From Fructobacillus broussonetiae (lineage in GTDB: Bacteria; Bacillota; Bacilli; Lactobacillales; Lactobacillaceae), in the NCBI RefSeq assembly GCF_018437275.1, contig NZ_JAAMFK010000003.1, forward strand, positions 154,867-218,866: DNA of 64,000 bases. The letters are read 5' to 3'. Shown here piece after piece: positions 39,125 through 47,213 of this stretch (position 1 is the stretch's first letter; each line of letters starts with the position of its first letter). Below the pieces are notes generated by a model. It was not told where the DNA came from. It did not search any database and worked only from the letters and a program-made list of their open reading frames with translations. Both the position numbers and the translations under genes were made by a program.

Positions 39125-39539
39125 GCGGTCCTCCTGTAAGACTCGCCTTCTTCACCGTGGTGAAGTGGGCGAGTCGTTTTCCTAAGAGCACCATGAAGTA
39201 TGCCAAAAACAACGATCCAGCAATCAGCAACACCGACAATTCCGGTTCGCCCTTCCATCCCAAGTCCATCGACTGAGAAATGAGCGCCCCAAAAGTCGTA
39301 AAACCACCCAATATCCCCGTTCCGATGAAGGCCTGGCGATACTGGAGTGGTTTTTTACTCTCTTTGATATAGGTTCCGAGGTATGCGAGCAAAAGCGTTC
39401 CCAGGCAGTTGATGAAAATGGTCGTCAGCGGCCACTTCCCAATCATCGGCAGTTCCCCCAGCAAATACCGGGCTGCTCCACCAATCATGCCGCCTAAAAA
39501 GACGACCAACGTTGCAATCAAGGAATTTTCTTTACTCAT
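39117..39539 (-). CDS. crcB: Fluoride channel subunit CrcB/Fluc, first of the pair
   Basis: A 140-residue CrcB protein with four helices, GGAARYLLGEL, FINCLGTLLLAYLG and GILGGFTTFGAL. It is longer than its partner mainly at the ends. It follows the broken Rrf2-like regulator gene by 13 bases, so the regulator probably belongs to the same operon. Confidence 0.92.
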   Translation of the reverse strand: MSKENSLIATLVVFLGGMIGGAARYLLGELPMIGKWPLTTIFINCLGTLLLAYLGTYIKESKKPLQYRQAFIGTGILGGFTTFGALISQSMDLGWKGEPELSVLLIAGSLFLAYFMVLLGKRLAHFTTVKKASLTGGPHA

Positions 39540-39552
39540 TCAAATCCTCTTA

Positions 39553-40012
39553 TTAAACTATTTTTTCTTCGATGTTTAGGGCGTCGTCCCCAATTTCTTC
39601 AAATCGCTTCAAAATGTCTGAAAACTGCATATTCTTCATTAATTGAAGCAAGTGTTCTTCCATCTGTGTGTAGTAGAAGGACAAAGTTGGATTAATCTTC
39701 TTTGCTACTTCGCAGTCATCACTGACCTTGTTATCGAGCGAGAACACCTTCGCATCCTCGTTAATCGCATCCAAAATCTCAGCCAACGAAATCTCTTCCG
39801 GCTTTTTTGCTAGAACTGGACGACCTAGTGCCTCGTCGCCTTCTGTTGAGAACGGAGGCCGAAAACAAATCAGACATCAACGCTCTCACCCGTGACGGAT
39901 TCGTATTCACCGATTGAGCGATATCCTTTGATACCACTCGATCACCTGGCTTCGTATTTGCGATGTACACCAAAATGTGTACCGCATTAGTCAGCTTCAA
40001 TGACGGTTTCAT
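39553..40012 (-). pseudogene. Rrf2-family transcription regulator, frameshifted
   Basis: Two reading frames together make one Rrf2-type regulator of about 150 residues. The first (from ATG 40012) gives the winged helix, MKPSLKLTNAVHILVYIA then SVNTNPSRVRALMSDL. After about 39860 the frame turns to non-family Arg/Ser-rich sequence. In the next frame GDEALGRPVLAKKPEEISLA continues the family's wing and goes on to the second part ending ALNIEEKIV. A one-base insertion or two-base deletion near 39858-39868 explains this. No homopolymer lies there. It may once have controlled the crcB pair. Confidence 0.8.
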
Positions 40013-40164
40013 TATTCATTTCTCCCAATATTTAATACTCTCTCGGGAATTAGTATAGCATATTTTACGATGTTTTTAGGATAAAAAGGTCGCTATGTTC
40101 GCTTTTTAGGGCAATTGTTACCTTCTTATTTTCTTTTCATTCTCTTTTTATTTTTTCATTTTCC

Positions 40165-40193
40165 TTGACAGATACCTGACCCTCTTGTATGCT
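40165..40193 (+). promoter_or_regulatory. Promoter of the trp leader and trpXYZ operon
   Basis: Consensus TTGACA (40165-40170), 17 bases and TATGCT (40188-40193). Transcription should start near 40200. Confidence 0.85.
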
Positions 40194-40227
40194 TAAGTCA
40201 ACTTTTAAATGTTTTAGGAGCAATCAC

Positions 40228-40275
40228 ATGACTGCATTTTCCCTTCAATTGAACCGCCAATGGTGGCGCCGGTAG
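40228..40275 (+). CDS. Tryptophan leader peptide (attenuator sensor)
   Basis: A 15-codon reading frame, MTAFSLQLNRQWWRR, starting 8 bases after TTAGGAG. The two adjacent Trp codons (40261-40266) are the classic sensor for charged tRNA-Trp. Downstream come a strong hairpin (40296-40322) and a terminator (40350-40392) before the Trp-type ABC transporter. When Trp is short, a ribosome stalled at the Trp codons would favour an antiterminator fold. This mode is common in enterobacteria but unusual in Firmicutes, which mostly use T-boxes or TRAP for Trp. Confidence 0.8.
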   Translation: MTAFSLQLNRQWWRR

Positions 40276-40295
40276 GAAAGCAGCTTTTCGGAGAC

Positions 40296-40322
40296 GGACA
40301 AGCTGTGACGACAGCTTTGTCC
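40296..40322 (+). promoter_or_regulatory. Internal hairpin of the trp attenuator
   Basis: GGACAAGCTGT-GACG-ACAGCTTTGTCC, pairing over 11 positions with one bulge. The next bases CCCAACCGG (40320-40328) can pair with TTTGGG of the terminator arm, a possible antiterminator. Confidence 0.65.
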
Positions 40323-40349
40323 CAACCGGCTTCTTAGTAATGCATGAAA

Positions 40350-40392
40350 AAGTCTGTTTGGGTATATCACTTCACCCAAGCAGGCTTTTTTC
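40350..40392 (+). terminator. Attenuator terminator before trpX
   Basis: AAGTCTGTTTGGGT and ACCCAAGCAGGCTT arms (14 bases, one G-U pair) followed by TTTTTT. It ends 56 bases before the trpX start. Confidence 0.85.
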
Positions 40393-40447
40393 TTGCCCAA
40401 AAACCAAAACCTCGCTTGGGTGCTCACGTATTTAATAGGAGAAGAAC

Positions 40448-41445
40448 ATGAATAAACGTCTACTTTCCGTCACTTCTTTAATTATTGGATTTCTAGTCGT
40501 TGCTTTCTTTTTCGGGAATCAACAGGAAAAGACTAAGAACAAGGACGTCGTTTCTGTCGGTATCTTACAATTAGTGACCCATCCTGCTTTGGATCAAATC
40601 CACGAGGGTGTTGTCAAAGGTTTAGCCGACTCAGGGTTTAAAGAAGGTAAAAACCTTAAATTAAACTATCAAAACGACAAGCAAACCAAGCCAACTTGGA
40701 AACGATGGCGCAGGACTTTGAAAACAAAGGCACTGACCTAACCGTTGGTATCGCGACGCCCGCCGCCCTTTCACTTGCGCAAGCCGCAAATAAGAAAACC
40801 CCCGTTATCCTTGCTGGTATTACAAACCCAGTTGGCGCAAAGCTCGCTGATTCCGTTGAAAAACCAGGTCATAACATCACTGGGGTAAACGGTGACTCAC
40901 CTTACGATAAGCAGGCTGACCTCTTTAAGGAAGTAACACCTAACGCCAAGAAGATTGGAATCATTTCAACAACTTCTGACTCTGGTGGAACATACAATGC
41001 GAAGATGATGACGAAAACGCTTCAAAAGAAGGGTTACCAAGTCAAAAACTACACGATTTCTTCTACTAACGATATGCTTCAAGTGGCGAACACGATGGCC
41101 GGTGAAGTGGATGCCGTATACGCACCACAGGACAATTCAGTGGCCACGGCCATGAAGACGCTAGTTGGTGCATGTCGCGCAAACAAAGTTCCCGTTATCC
41201 CATCAAACGATACGATGGTGAAAGACGGCGGGCTCGTTTCTTACTCACAGTCGCAATACGAAATCGGTTACCAAGCCGGTTTGATGGCGGCTCAAGTATT
41301 GAAGGGTAAGAAACCAGCAACCTTCCCTATTCGCTCTGTGGAAAAAGGTACCTATGCCGTCAACTTACAAACAGCCGACGCGTTGGGAATTTCATTGCCT
41401 GACCAAATGGTTCAAGAAGCCAAAGCACAAAAGGAGGCCTTCTAA
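40448..41445 (+). pseudogene. trpX: Tryptophan ABC transporter binding protein (TrpX-like), frameshifted
   Basis: The N-terminal frame (40448-40741) has a membrane anchor (about 5-23, no lipobox Cys) and the start of an ABC_sub_bind domain (VGILQLVTHPALDQIHEGV). The C-terminal frame (to 41445) continues the same domain (LAGITNPVGAKL, APQDNSVATAM). Adding one A to the AAA at 40683-40685 joins them as KQNQANLETMAQDF, the expected family sequence. So one base is missing, either truly or by error. The start follows TAGGAG and the stop overlaps the permease start (TAATG). Substrate is inferred from the Trp attenuator and family. Confidence 0.85.
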
Positions 41446-42344
41446 TGCCAATTATCGTTTCTTCTATTTCCCAGGGAATCCTCTGGGCAGTGTTGGGGGT
41501 AGCCCTCTACCTCACCTTCCGAATTTTGAACTTCGCCGATATGACGGTTGAAGGTTCTTTCCCTCTTGGTGCTTCCACGGCTGTTGCGTTGATTGCCCAC
41601 GGGGTAAACCCCTTCATTGCAACCGGTGCTTCCCTACTTGTTGGAGCAGCTGCCGGTCTTGTGACTGGTTTGCTCTATACAAAGGGTAAGATTCCAATCC
41701 TTTTGGCCGGAATCTTGGTCATGACCGCTTGCTTGTCAATCAACTTGCGAATCATGGGTTCAGCCAACATCTCATTGTTGGATCAAAAGACGATCTTCTC
41801 ACTTAAGATTTTTGAGAATTTGCCTAAGTACTTTGACGGTGTCTTCTTAGGACTCATCGTCATCACAATTATGTTGGCTTTCCTCATCTGGTTCTTACAA
41901 ACGGAACTCGGTCAGGCCTTCATCGCAACTGGCGATAACAAGACGATGGCCGCAGCCTTCGGAATTAAGACAGACAAGATGACAATCATGGGGCTTATGG
42001 TTTCAAACGCCCTCATCGCCTTTGGTGGTGCGGTCATTGCCCAGAACAACGGCTTTGCTGACATTAACATGGGAATCGGAATCATCGTTATCGCCCTCGC
42101 CTCCATCATCATTGGGGAAGTGGTTTTCGGCGATTTGTCCTTGAACCAACGTCTTATTGCCGTTGTCATCGGATCAATCATTTACCGCTTGGTACTGTTG
42201 GCTGTTTTGCAACTCGGATTCCAAACCAATGATTTGAACTTAATCTCATCCATCATCTTGGCTTTCGCTATGGTATTGCCGCAGGTGCGTCACTACCTCA
42301 AGTTAGACCACATTCTTTCATTTGGAGGTAAGGCACATGACTAA
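41445..42344 (+). CDS. trpY: Tryptophan-type ABC transporter permease (TrpY-like)
   Basis: A 299-residue BPD_transp_2-type permease with eight to nine helices, of the group paired with ABC_sub_bind proteins. LRILNFADMTVEGSF-type sequence (FRILNFADMTVEGSFPLGA) is diagnostic. It is translationally coupled to trpX (TAATG) and overlaps the ATPase start. In streptococci the homologous TrpXYZ takes up tryptophan. Confidence 0.88.
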   Translation: MPIIVSSISQGILWAVLGVALYLTFRILNFADMTVEGSFPLGASTAVALIAHGVNPFIATGASLLVGAAAGLVTGLLYTKGKIPILLAGILVMTACLSINLRIMGSANISLLDQKTIFSLKIFENLPKYFDGVFLGLIVITIMLAFLIWFLQTELGQAFIATGDNKTMAAAFGIKTDKMTIMGLMVSNALIAFGGAVIAQNNGFADINMGIGIIVIALASIIIGEVVFGDLSLNQRLIAVVIGSIIYRLVLLAVLQLGFQTNDLNLISSIILAFAMVLPQVRHYLKLDHILSFGGKAHD

Positions 42345-43095
42345 CCCTGTTTTTTCATTAAAAAACGCCACGGTAACCGTGGCTAATGGGACCACGATTC
42401 TTGATCACCTCAACTTCGACATTGATAAAGACGACTTCATCACCGTTCTTGGAACGAACGGTGCTGGAAAGTCGACCCTCTTCAACGTACTTTCTGGGGA
42501 CTTAATGTTGACGGAAGGTTCCATTGAACACAACGGCGAAGACATCAGTCACTTGCCAGCCGTAAAGCGAACATCATTTTTGGCCCGTGTTTTCCAGGAT
42601 CCAAAGCTTGGAACGGCGCCTCGAATGACGGTCGCTGAAAACTTGTTGCTCGCTGAAAAGCGTGGTGCAAAGCGGACGTTGAGGAACCGTAAGCTTTCAG
42701 CTGAAAAGTTGAAGCACTACTACGAACTCACGAAGACGATTGGAAACAACTTGGAAAACCGTTTGCAAACGGCAACGGGTTCACTGTCAGGTGGACAGCG
42801 ACAAGCCCTCTCCTTCTTGATGGCGACACAGGTCAAACCCGGTTTGCTTCTCCTGGATGAACACACGGCGGCCTTGGATCCCAAGACCTCTGACCAGCTC
42901 ATGGCAGCAACAAACGAACAGGTTACTCAAAATAATCTAACCGCCCTGATGATCACTCACAATTTGGCAGACGCCCTCACATACGGAAACCGTTTGATTG
43001 TATTGAACGCTGGGCGCATCGTCTTAGACGTTAAGAACGAGGACAAGGATGCTTTGACTGAAGCTGAATTACTCAAGTACTTCGTGCATTCCTAA
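42337..43095 (+). CDS. trpZ: Tryptophan-type ABC transporter ATPase (TrpZ-like)
   Basis: A 252-residue ABC ATPase with Walker A GTNGAGKST, signature LSGGQRQA and Walker B LLLLDEHTAALD. The start is the ATG at 42337 (MTNPVFSLK), 7 bases after GGAGGTAAGG, overlapping trpY by 8 bases. The histidine in DEHTAAL in place of the usual proline is common to this subfamily. A terminator follows. Confidence 0.9.
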   Translation: MTNPVFSLKNATVTVANGTTILDHLNFDIDKDDFITVLGTNGAGKSTLFNVLSGDLMLTEGSIEHNGEDISHLPAVKRTSFLARVFQDPKLGTAPRMTVAENLLLAEKRGAKRTLRNRKLSAEKLKHYYELTKTIGNNLENRLQTATGSLSGGQRQALSFLMATQVKPGLLLLDEHTAALDPKTSDQLMAATNEQVTQNNLTALMITHNLADALTYGNRLIVLNAGRIVLDVKNEDKDALTEAELLKYFVHS

Positions 43096-43098
43096 AAT

Positions 43099-43138
43099 AA
43101 AAAAGCCGTACCGGGCAAATGCTCGGTACGGCTTTTTG
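43099..43138. terminator. Bidirectional terminator after trpZ
   Basis: AAAGCCGTACCG and CGGTACGGCTTT arms with T runs on both strands. Confidence 0.85.
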
Positions 43139-43140
43139 TC

Positions 43141-43443
43141 TTAATAGAAGAAAGGATTCTCTTCTGAATTAATTTTATCGAATAGCTCAAACAAGTGATC
43201 CCTGTTCGTAATCTTATACTTTTTAAGCTTTCGGTCGTAGACAACTTCGGACTTTACTTCCTCGTTAATTTGAAGTTCTGAGAGGAACTCACGAATTGCC
43301 GCGATGTCTCGTTGAACGGTCTTTTGACCAATAAAGAAGAGGTCTTCGATTTGGTCAACAGACATTGCCTGCTTTGAAATCAAGATGGAATATAAGCGAA
43401 GAATTCGCTGTTTATCGTTAAATACTGCTTTTTGTCTAGACAT
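43141..43443 (-). CDS. Small HTH (DeoR/WYL-type N-terminus) protein
   Basis: About 100 residues starting at the ATG at 43443 (MSRQKAVFNDKQRIL), with AAAGGAG upstream. Residues 10-60 form an HTH_11-type winged helix (LYSILISKQAMSVDQIEDLF, then KTVQRDIAAI). It looks like only the DNA-binding end of a WYL or DeoR regulator, with a short tail and no effector domain. Whether it acts alone is unknown. It sits between the Trp transporter and the BcrAB-like exporter. Confidence 0.7.
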   Translation of the reverse strand: MSRQKAVFNDKQRILRLYSILISKQAMSVDQIEDLFFIGQKTVQRDIAAIREFLSELQINEEVKSEVVYDRKLKKYKITNRDHLFELFDKINSEENPFFY

Positions 43444-43514
43444 TCGGGTAACTCCTTTGCTCATTGTACCAAAAGAATGAGGAGGAAGTACTTAAAAAGC
43501 GTATTTTTTAAAAA

Positions 43515-43543
43515 TAAAAGGAGGCCTTCAAGCCTCCTTTTTA
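43515..43543 (-). terminator. Terminator of the BcrAB-like operon
   Basis: AAAAGGAGGC and GCCTCCTTTT arms with T run. Confidence 0.85.
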
Positions 43544-43548
43544 TGAAC

Positions 43549-44316
43549 TTATACAGAACGGCGTTGGAAGATCGCAAACGTTCCAATGTAAATCAAAACC
43601 AGGTAAATGGTGTACACGAGCCAAACAACCCAAATATCCGCACCAAAGTAGTTTTGAATGAACTCATTTGACGCTGAACGACCATCAAAGATTGATGAGA
43701 GCATTCCTTGAACCGTGAGCGGATTCCACTTCAATGGTTCCCAGAAGCGGACCAAGAAGGTCGTGATGCTTGAGATGATTGGTGTTGCAATGGACAACAC
43801 CACACCGATTGAAATGGCAGCTGCTGAACTCTTTGCCATGTTTGATACCAACAAAACGATGGCGAAGTAGAACAACATCATCAACACGTCCATTACCTGC
43901 GCAAAGAGGAATGGTTGCCAATCAATTTCTGTTCCAAATGAGCCGTTCAACAAGGTGAAGACTCCTCGTCCAGCCAAGGTTCCAAGGATTCCAGCGATGA
44001 GCGTCAAAACATATTCAACAAAAATGATGATGATTTTTGAGATAAAAATCTGCAACCGTGAATATTGACGGGAAAGCAAAGGACGGATGGTTCCAAAGCT
44101 AAATTCCTGGGTAAAGGTCAAGGCCGCAAAGACGGAACCGGCGATAGCAATGACAATGCCCGCCCCACCGAGCGCTGAGTATCCGAGTTGCTGTTGTTCG
44201 GCTGGAACGATCCAAGTCAGCGTTGCAACCGGCAAAAGGAAAGCGATGATTGCCCAGATGTAGAAACGGTTCTGCTTAACAGCCTTCATCCATTCTTGTT
44301 TTAATAACGTAATCAT
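43549..44316 (-). CDS. ABC-2-type permease (BcrB-like)
   Basis: A 255-residue six-helix permease of the ABC-2 type, with an N-terminal MITLLKQEWMKAVKQNRFY like BcrB and lantibiotic-immunity permeases, and EFSFGTIRPLLSRQYSR in the cytoplasmic loop. It forms an exporter with the ATPase encoded 20 bases upstream. Likely roles are resistance to bacitracin or bacteriocins; the substrate is not known. Confidence 0.85.
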   Translation of the reverse strand: MITLLKQEWMKAVKQNRFYIWAIIAFLLPVATLTWIVPAEQQQLGYSALGGAGIVIAIAGSVFAALTFTQEFSFGTIRPLLSRQYSRLQIFISKIIIIFVEYVLTLIAGILGTLAGRGVFTLLNGSFGTEIDWQPFLFAQVMDVLMMLFYFAIVLLVSNMAKSSAAAISIGVVLSIATPIISSITTFLVRFWEPLKWNPLTVQGMLSSIFDGRSASNEFIQNYFGADIWVVWLVYTIYLVLIYIGTFAIFQRRSV

Positions 44317-44336
44317 AATTTCTCCTTTAAATCTTC

Positions 44337-45251
44337 TTATGCGCGGGTGCTTTTATCAGAAAGCACTTCCATCAAGTGATCTTCAAGGTTTACGGAACCG
44401 GTTTGGATGTCCAAGACGTCCAACTTTTCTTCCGTGGCCTTCGCCAAGACGGCTTGGGCGTTCACGCCTTCTTCGACGTTAATCAAAACTTGGCTATCAT
44501 CGCCAAGCTTTGCCGTCCATCCAGCAGCCTTTGCGGCTTCAAGCATTGCTTCGTTATCAGAAGTCTTCACCTTAACTTGAGCCTTATCTTCTGACAAGAA
44601 TTCATCCATCGTTGCCTTACGGACAACCTTTCCCTTGTTAATGATGACAACGTCATCTGCCAAACGTTGGAGTTCGTCCAGCAAGTGGGATGAGATGACA
44701 AAGGAAATGCCCTTTTTGGCCAAGTCTTGAATGAGTGAACGAATTTCGCGGACGGATTGTGGGTCCAAACCATTCATTGGTTCATCCAAAATAACAAGCT
44801 TAGGTCGACGAATCAAAGCAATAGCAATGCCCAGGCGCTGCTTCATTCCAAGTGAGAAATTCTTTGCCTTACGCTTACCAAAATTTTCGCCATCAATCCC
44901 AGTCAACTTCATCAATTCGTTGATGTCTTCGGGATTTTCTGAATCCATGGCGTAGTACTTCATGTGGTCTTCTGCCGTGAAGTTTGGGTAGATGGATGGG
45001 TATTCAATCAAGTTTCCCATTTTGGCCAATGCCTTGGTCTTTCCAAATTGAACCGGTTCGTTGTCGAAAATAACTTCACCGGAGTCAAAACGCATCAATC
45101 CAGTCATGGCCCGCATTGTCGTGGACTTACCGGCTCCGTTTGGTCCAATCAATCCAACGATGCGACCTTCTTCAACTGAAAATGACACGTCGTCCATGGC
45201 CTTGTATGAGCCAAAGTGTTTTGAAACGTGACGCAATTCTAATAATGACAT
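44337..45251 (-). CDS. ABC exporter ATPase (BcrA-like)
   Basis: A 304-residue ATPase with Walker A GPNGAGKST, signature FSLGMKQRLG and Walker B LVILDEPMNGLDP, plus the C-terminal extension (about 215-304) common to BcrA-type proteins. AAAGGAG precedes the ATG. The leader has an extended -10 TGTTATAAT at about 45327 and an inverted repeat at 45277-45296. It forms an operon with the downstream permease. Confidence 0.9.
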   Translation of the reverse strand: MSLLELRHVSKHFGSYKAMDDVSFSVEEGRIVGLIGPNGAGKSTTMRAMTGLMRFDSGEVIFDNEPVQFGKTKALAKMGNLIEYPSIYPNFTAEDHMKYYAMDSENPEDINELMKLTGIDGENFGKRKAKNFSLGMKQRLGIAIALIRRPKLVILDEPMNGLDPQSVREIRSLIQDLAKKGISFVISSHLLDELQRLADDVVIINKGKVVRKATMDEFLSEDKAQVKVKTSDNEAMLEAAKAAGWTAKLGDDSQVLINVEEGVNAQAVLAKATEEKLDVLDIQTGSVNLEDHLMEVLSDKSTRA

Positions 45252-45276
45252 GTGCGCTGTCTCCTTTTCATTTCAT

Positions 45277-45296
45277 ACTAGCGCTAAAACGCTACT
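45277..45296 (-). promoter_or_regulatory. Inverted repeat in the BcrAB-like leader
   Basis: AGTAGCG-6-CGCTAGT (6 of 7 paired) between the -10 element and the start codon. It may be an operator or a leader hairpin. Confidence 0.35.
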
Positions 45297-45387
45297 TTAG
45301 ATTAATCCTTATCTATGTCTCTTTTATTATAACAAAGTCAGGGGCGGACCTTGCTTTTATGGCCCATCTTTACCATTTTATAAAAAC

Positions 45388-45427
45388 CATAAAAAAAAGC
45401 TCCCCATCGCTGGAAAGCTTTTTTATA
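45388..45427. terminator. Terminator-like hairpin in the bcrA-tyrS gap
   Basis: AAAAAAGCTTTCC and GGGGAGCTTTTTT arms with G-U pairs, flanked by T on both strands. It could end the tyrS transcript. Confidence 0.6.
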
Positions 45428-45429
45428 GA

Positions 45430-45526
45430 TTGGATACCTAGTCGGGAGAGAAGGTATAAATTAGGTTTAGAGAGAAGTATTTATAGTGACTAGATATCCA
45501 ACCATCGATATATTACGCTATCGATG
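45430..45526. repeat. Two nested-scale inverted repeats of unknown role
   Basis: TTGGATACCTAGTC (45430-45443) faces GACTAGATATCCAA (45488-45501) with 13 of 14 paired around a 44-base loop. Next to it CATCGATA (45503-45510) faces TATCGATG (45519-45526) perfectly. No convincing gene lies in 45427-45632, so this may be a structured RNA or a small mobile remnant. Confidence 0.6.
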
Positions 45527-45632
45527 TTTCTATTATCTATCGTTCAGATTAAGCTAACATTAAATTGAATCACAAATATTTTAAAACTTTTTGTAAGTTT
45601 CAAACTTCTCCTAAAAATCCCATTCTAATCAC

Positions 45633-46880
45633 TTATTTTACCGTTCCTAAGAAGTACTTCTTCTTACCACGACGGACCAAAACGTATTGTCCTTCATAGG
45701 ATTCCTTAGGATCAACCACTGCCTCAACATCTTGAATCTTTTCACCATTGATTCGAATGGCACCGTTTGTAACGTCTTCACGTGCTTGACGCTTTGACTT
45801 CTCAATTTCTGAATCGACTAAGAAATCAACAATGTTCACTGCTTCCTTTGACGTTTCAAATCCTGGAACACCGGAAAAGACATCTTGAATCTGTTGTACT
45901 GACAAGTCGGCAACGTCACCCGAGAAAAGGGCCTTAGACAATCGCTCAGCTTCTTCAACCGCTTCTTGTCCGTGAACAAAGGCCGTTACTTCTTGAGCTA
46001 AACGCTTTTGTCCAAAACGTGCGCCACGATTTTCTTCGGACTTCGCAAGAATTTCTTCGATTTCGTCCTTTGAAAGGAAGGTAAAGTACTTCAAGTACTT
46101 CTCAACATCAGCATCAGCCTGGTTGAACCAGAATTGGTAGAAAGTGTATGGTGATGTCTTTTCGGCATCCAACCAGATGGCGTTTCCTTCGGACTTACCA
46201 AACTTCTTCCCCGTCGAATCAACCATCAAAGGAATGGTCAAACCAAAGGCAGGCGCATCGTTTCCTTCAACCGTGTGAATCAAATCAACACCCGATGTGA
46301 TGTTTCCCCATTGGTCGGAACCACCAATTTGCAATCGAACGTTTTCTTCTTGCCACAAGTGCAAGAAATCAATGGCTTGAAGAATTTGGTACGTAAATTC
46401 CGTGTATGAAATTCCCGTTTCCAAACGTGAGGCCACAACGTCCTTTTTCAACATCACGTTGATTGAGAAAAGCTTTCCATAATCACGCAAGAAAGCGGGC
46501 AAACTCATCTGATTCAACCAGTCAGCGTTGTTTACAATCGTTGTTCCGTTCGCACCGAAAAGCTTTTTAACTTGGGCAGCAATTCCCTTTTCGTTTTCCT
46601 TCAACTTTTCTTCTGAAAGTAACTTTCGTTCCGTTGTTGGACGTGGGTCCCCGATGGAACCAGTAGCCCCACCAACAATAATAACGGCCTTCCCACCAGC
46701 ATTTTGGAAACGCTTCAACACCATGAAAGGAATCAAGTGTCCAAGGTGGAGGGAATCAGCTGTTGGATCCGTTCCAACGTATGCTCCGATTTGCCCTTCG
46801 TCCATGGCTTTTAGCAAACCCTCTTCGTCTGTAACTTGGTTTATGGCACCACGCCAATTTAAATCTTCAATGAAATTCAT
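45633..46880 (-). CDS. tyrS: Tyrosyl-tRNA synthetase
   Basis: A 415-residue class I synthetase. The HIGH-type motif is HLGHLIPF and the KMSKS-type loop is KFGKSEGN. A C-terminal S4 RNA-binding domain is present (about 350-415). It is controlled by a T-box leader just upstream, so uncharged tRNA-Tyr should raise expression. TCGAGG-rich leader elements and the terminator are described separately. tRNA-Tyr itself is at 30.1 kb. Confidence 0.97.
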   Translation of the reverse strand: MNFIEDLNWRGAINQVTDEEGLLKAMDEGQIGAYVGTDPTADSLHLGHLIPFMVLKRFQNAGGKAVIIVGGATGSIGDPRPTTERKLLSEEKLKENEKGIAAQVKKLFGANGTTIVNNADWLNQMSLPAFLRDYGKLFSINVMLKKDVVASRLETGISYTEFTYQILQAIDFLHLWQEENVRLQIGGSDQWGNITSGVDLIHTVEGNDAPAFGLTIPLMVDSTGKKFGKSEGNAIWLDAEKTSPYTFYQFWFNQADADVEKYLKYFTFLSKDEIEEILAKSEENRGARFGQKRLAQEVTAFVHGQEAVEEAERLSKALFSGDVADLSVQQIQDVFSGVPGFETSKEAVNIVDFLVDSEIEKSKRQAREDVTNGAIRINGEKIQDVEAVVDPKESYEGQYVLVRRGKKKYFLGTVK

Positions 46881-46919
46881 GATTCAATTCTCCTTTATTA
46901 ATAGTAGAAAACCGAAAAA

Positions 46920-47117
46920 AAAGCCCTAATCAATATTTGATTAGGGCGAAGTTTCCGCGGTACCACCTAACTTACCTCATATCGAGGTCGCTCAAGTAGC
47001 CTTAACGCGGCTTCACGTCATCTCGGTCTTGTTGTGTAACAAAAAAGTAGTTGGACTAACTTACAGCAACCGTTAGCTCTCTTTGTACCAGCGCCACTTT
47101 TCTCTGCAACAAATGAT
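46920..47117 (-). ncRNA. T-box leader of tyrS
   Basis: The minus-strand leader contains the T-box core AGGTGGTACCGCG (within 46954-46970), an AGAGAGC block after an apical stem, and a candidate Tyr specifier TAC in the first stem (CCAACTACTTT). A terminator GCCCTAATCA-AATAT-TGATTAGGGC with eight T (46920-46948) follows the T-box. An extended -10 TGCTATAAT lies at 47124-47129. Confidence 0.92.
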
Positions 47118-47123
47118 AGGTCT

Positions 47124-47132
47124 ATTATAGCA
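47124..47132 (-). promoter_or_regulatory. Extended -10 promoter of tyrS
   Basis: TGCTATAAT on the minus strand; the -35 region is A-rich and poor. Confidence 0.6.
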
Positions 47133-47184
47133 AGTTTCGATTTTTTTTGCTTTTTATTTCATGACTCTGTAAGCTTCGTTATTT

Positions 47185-47213
47185 TTGACATAAACTATTA
47201 CACTCTTTAAAAT
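47185..47213 (+). promoter_or_regulatory. Promoter of the FAD/NAD(P)-binding protein gene
   Basis: TTGACA (47185-47190), 17 bases and TAAAAT (47208-47213). The leader holds the hairpin AAGGTTA-TT-TAACCTT (about 47252-47268). Confidence 0.75.

Noticed and set aside
39540..40160. Fluoride riboswitch for the crcB pair
   Set aside because: Only 13 bases separate the first crcB gene from the Rrf2-like gene, and no crcB-motif blocks were seen further upstream.
40228..40447. Trp T-box in front of trpXYZ
   Set aside because: The stretch TGGTGGCGCCGG loosely recalls a T-box core, but the conserved GGTGGTACCGCG and stem I features are missing, and the stretch is coding for the leader peptide. The tandem-Trp peptide explains the region better.
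45430..45501. Insertion sequence or MITE
   Set aside because: The 14-base inverted repeat has no target-site duplication and no second copy in the window, so I keep it only as an unexplained repeat.
45543..45602. 19-codon minus-strand frame starting with TTG after AGGAG
   Set aside because: The short hydrophobic peptide has a plausible ribosome site, but no promoter or conservation evidence supports it, and it follows tyrS closely.
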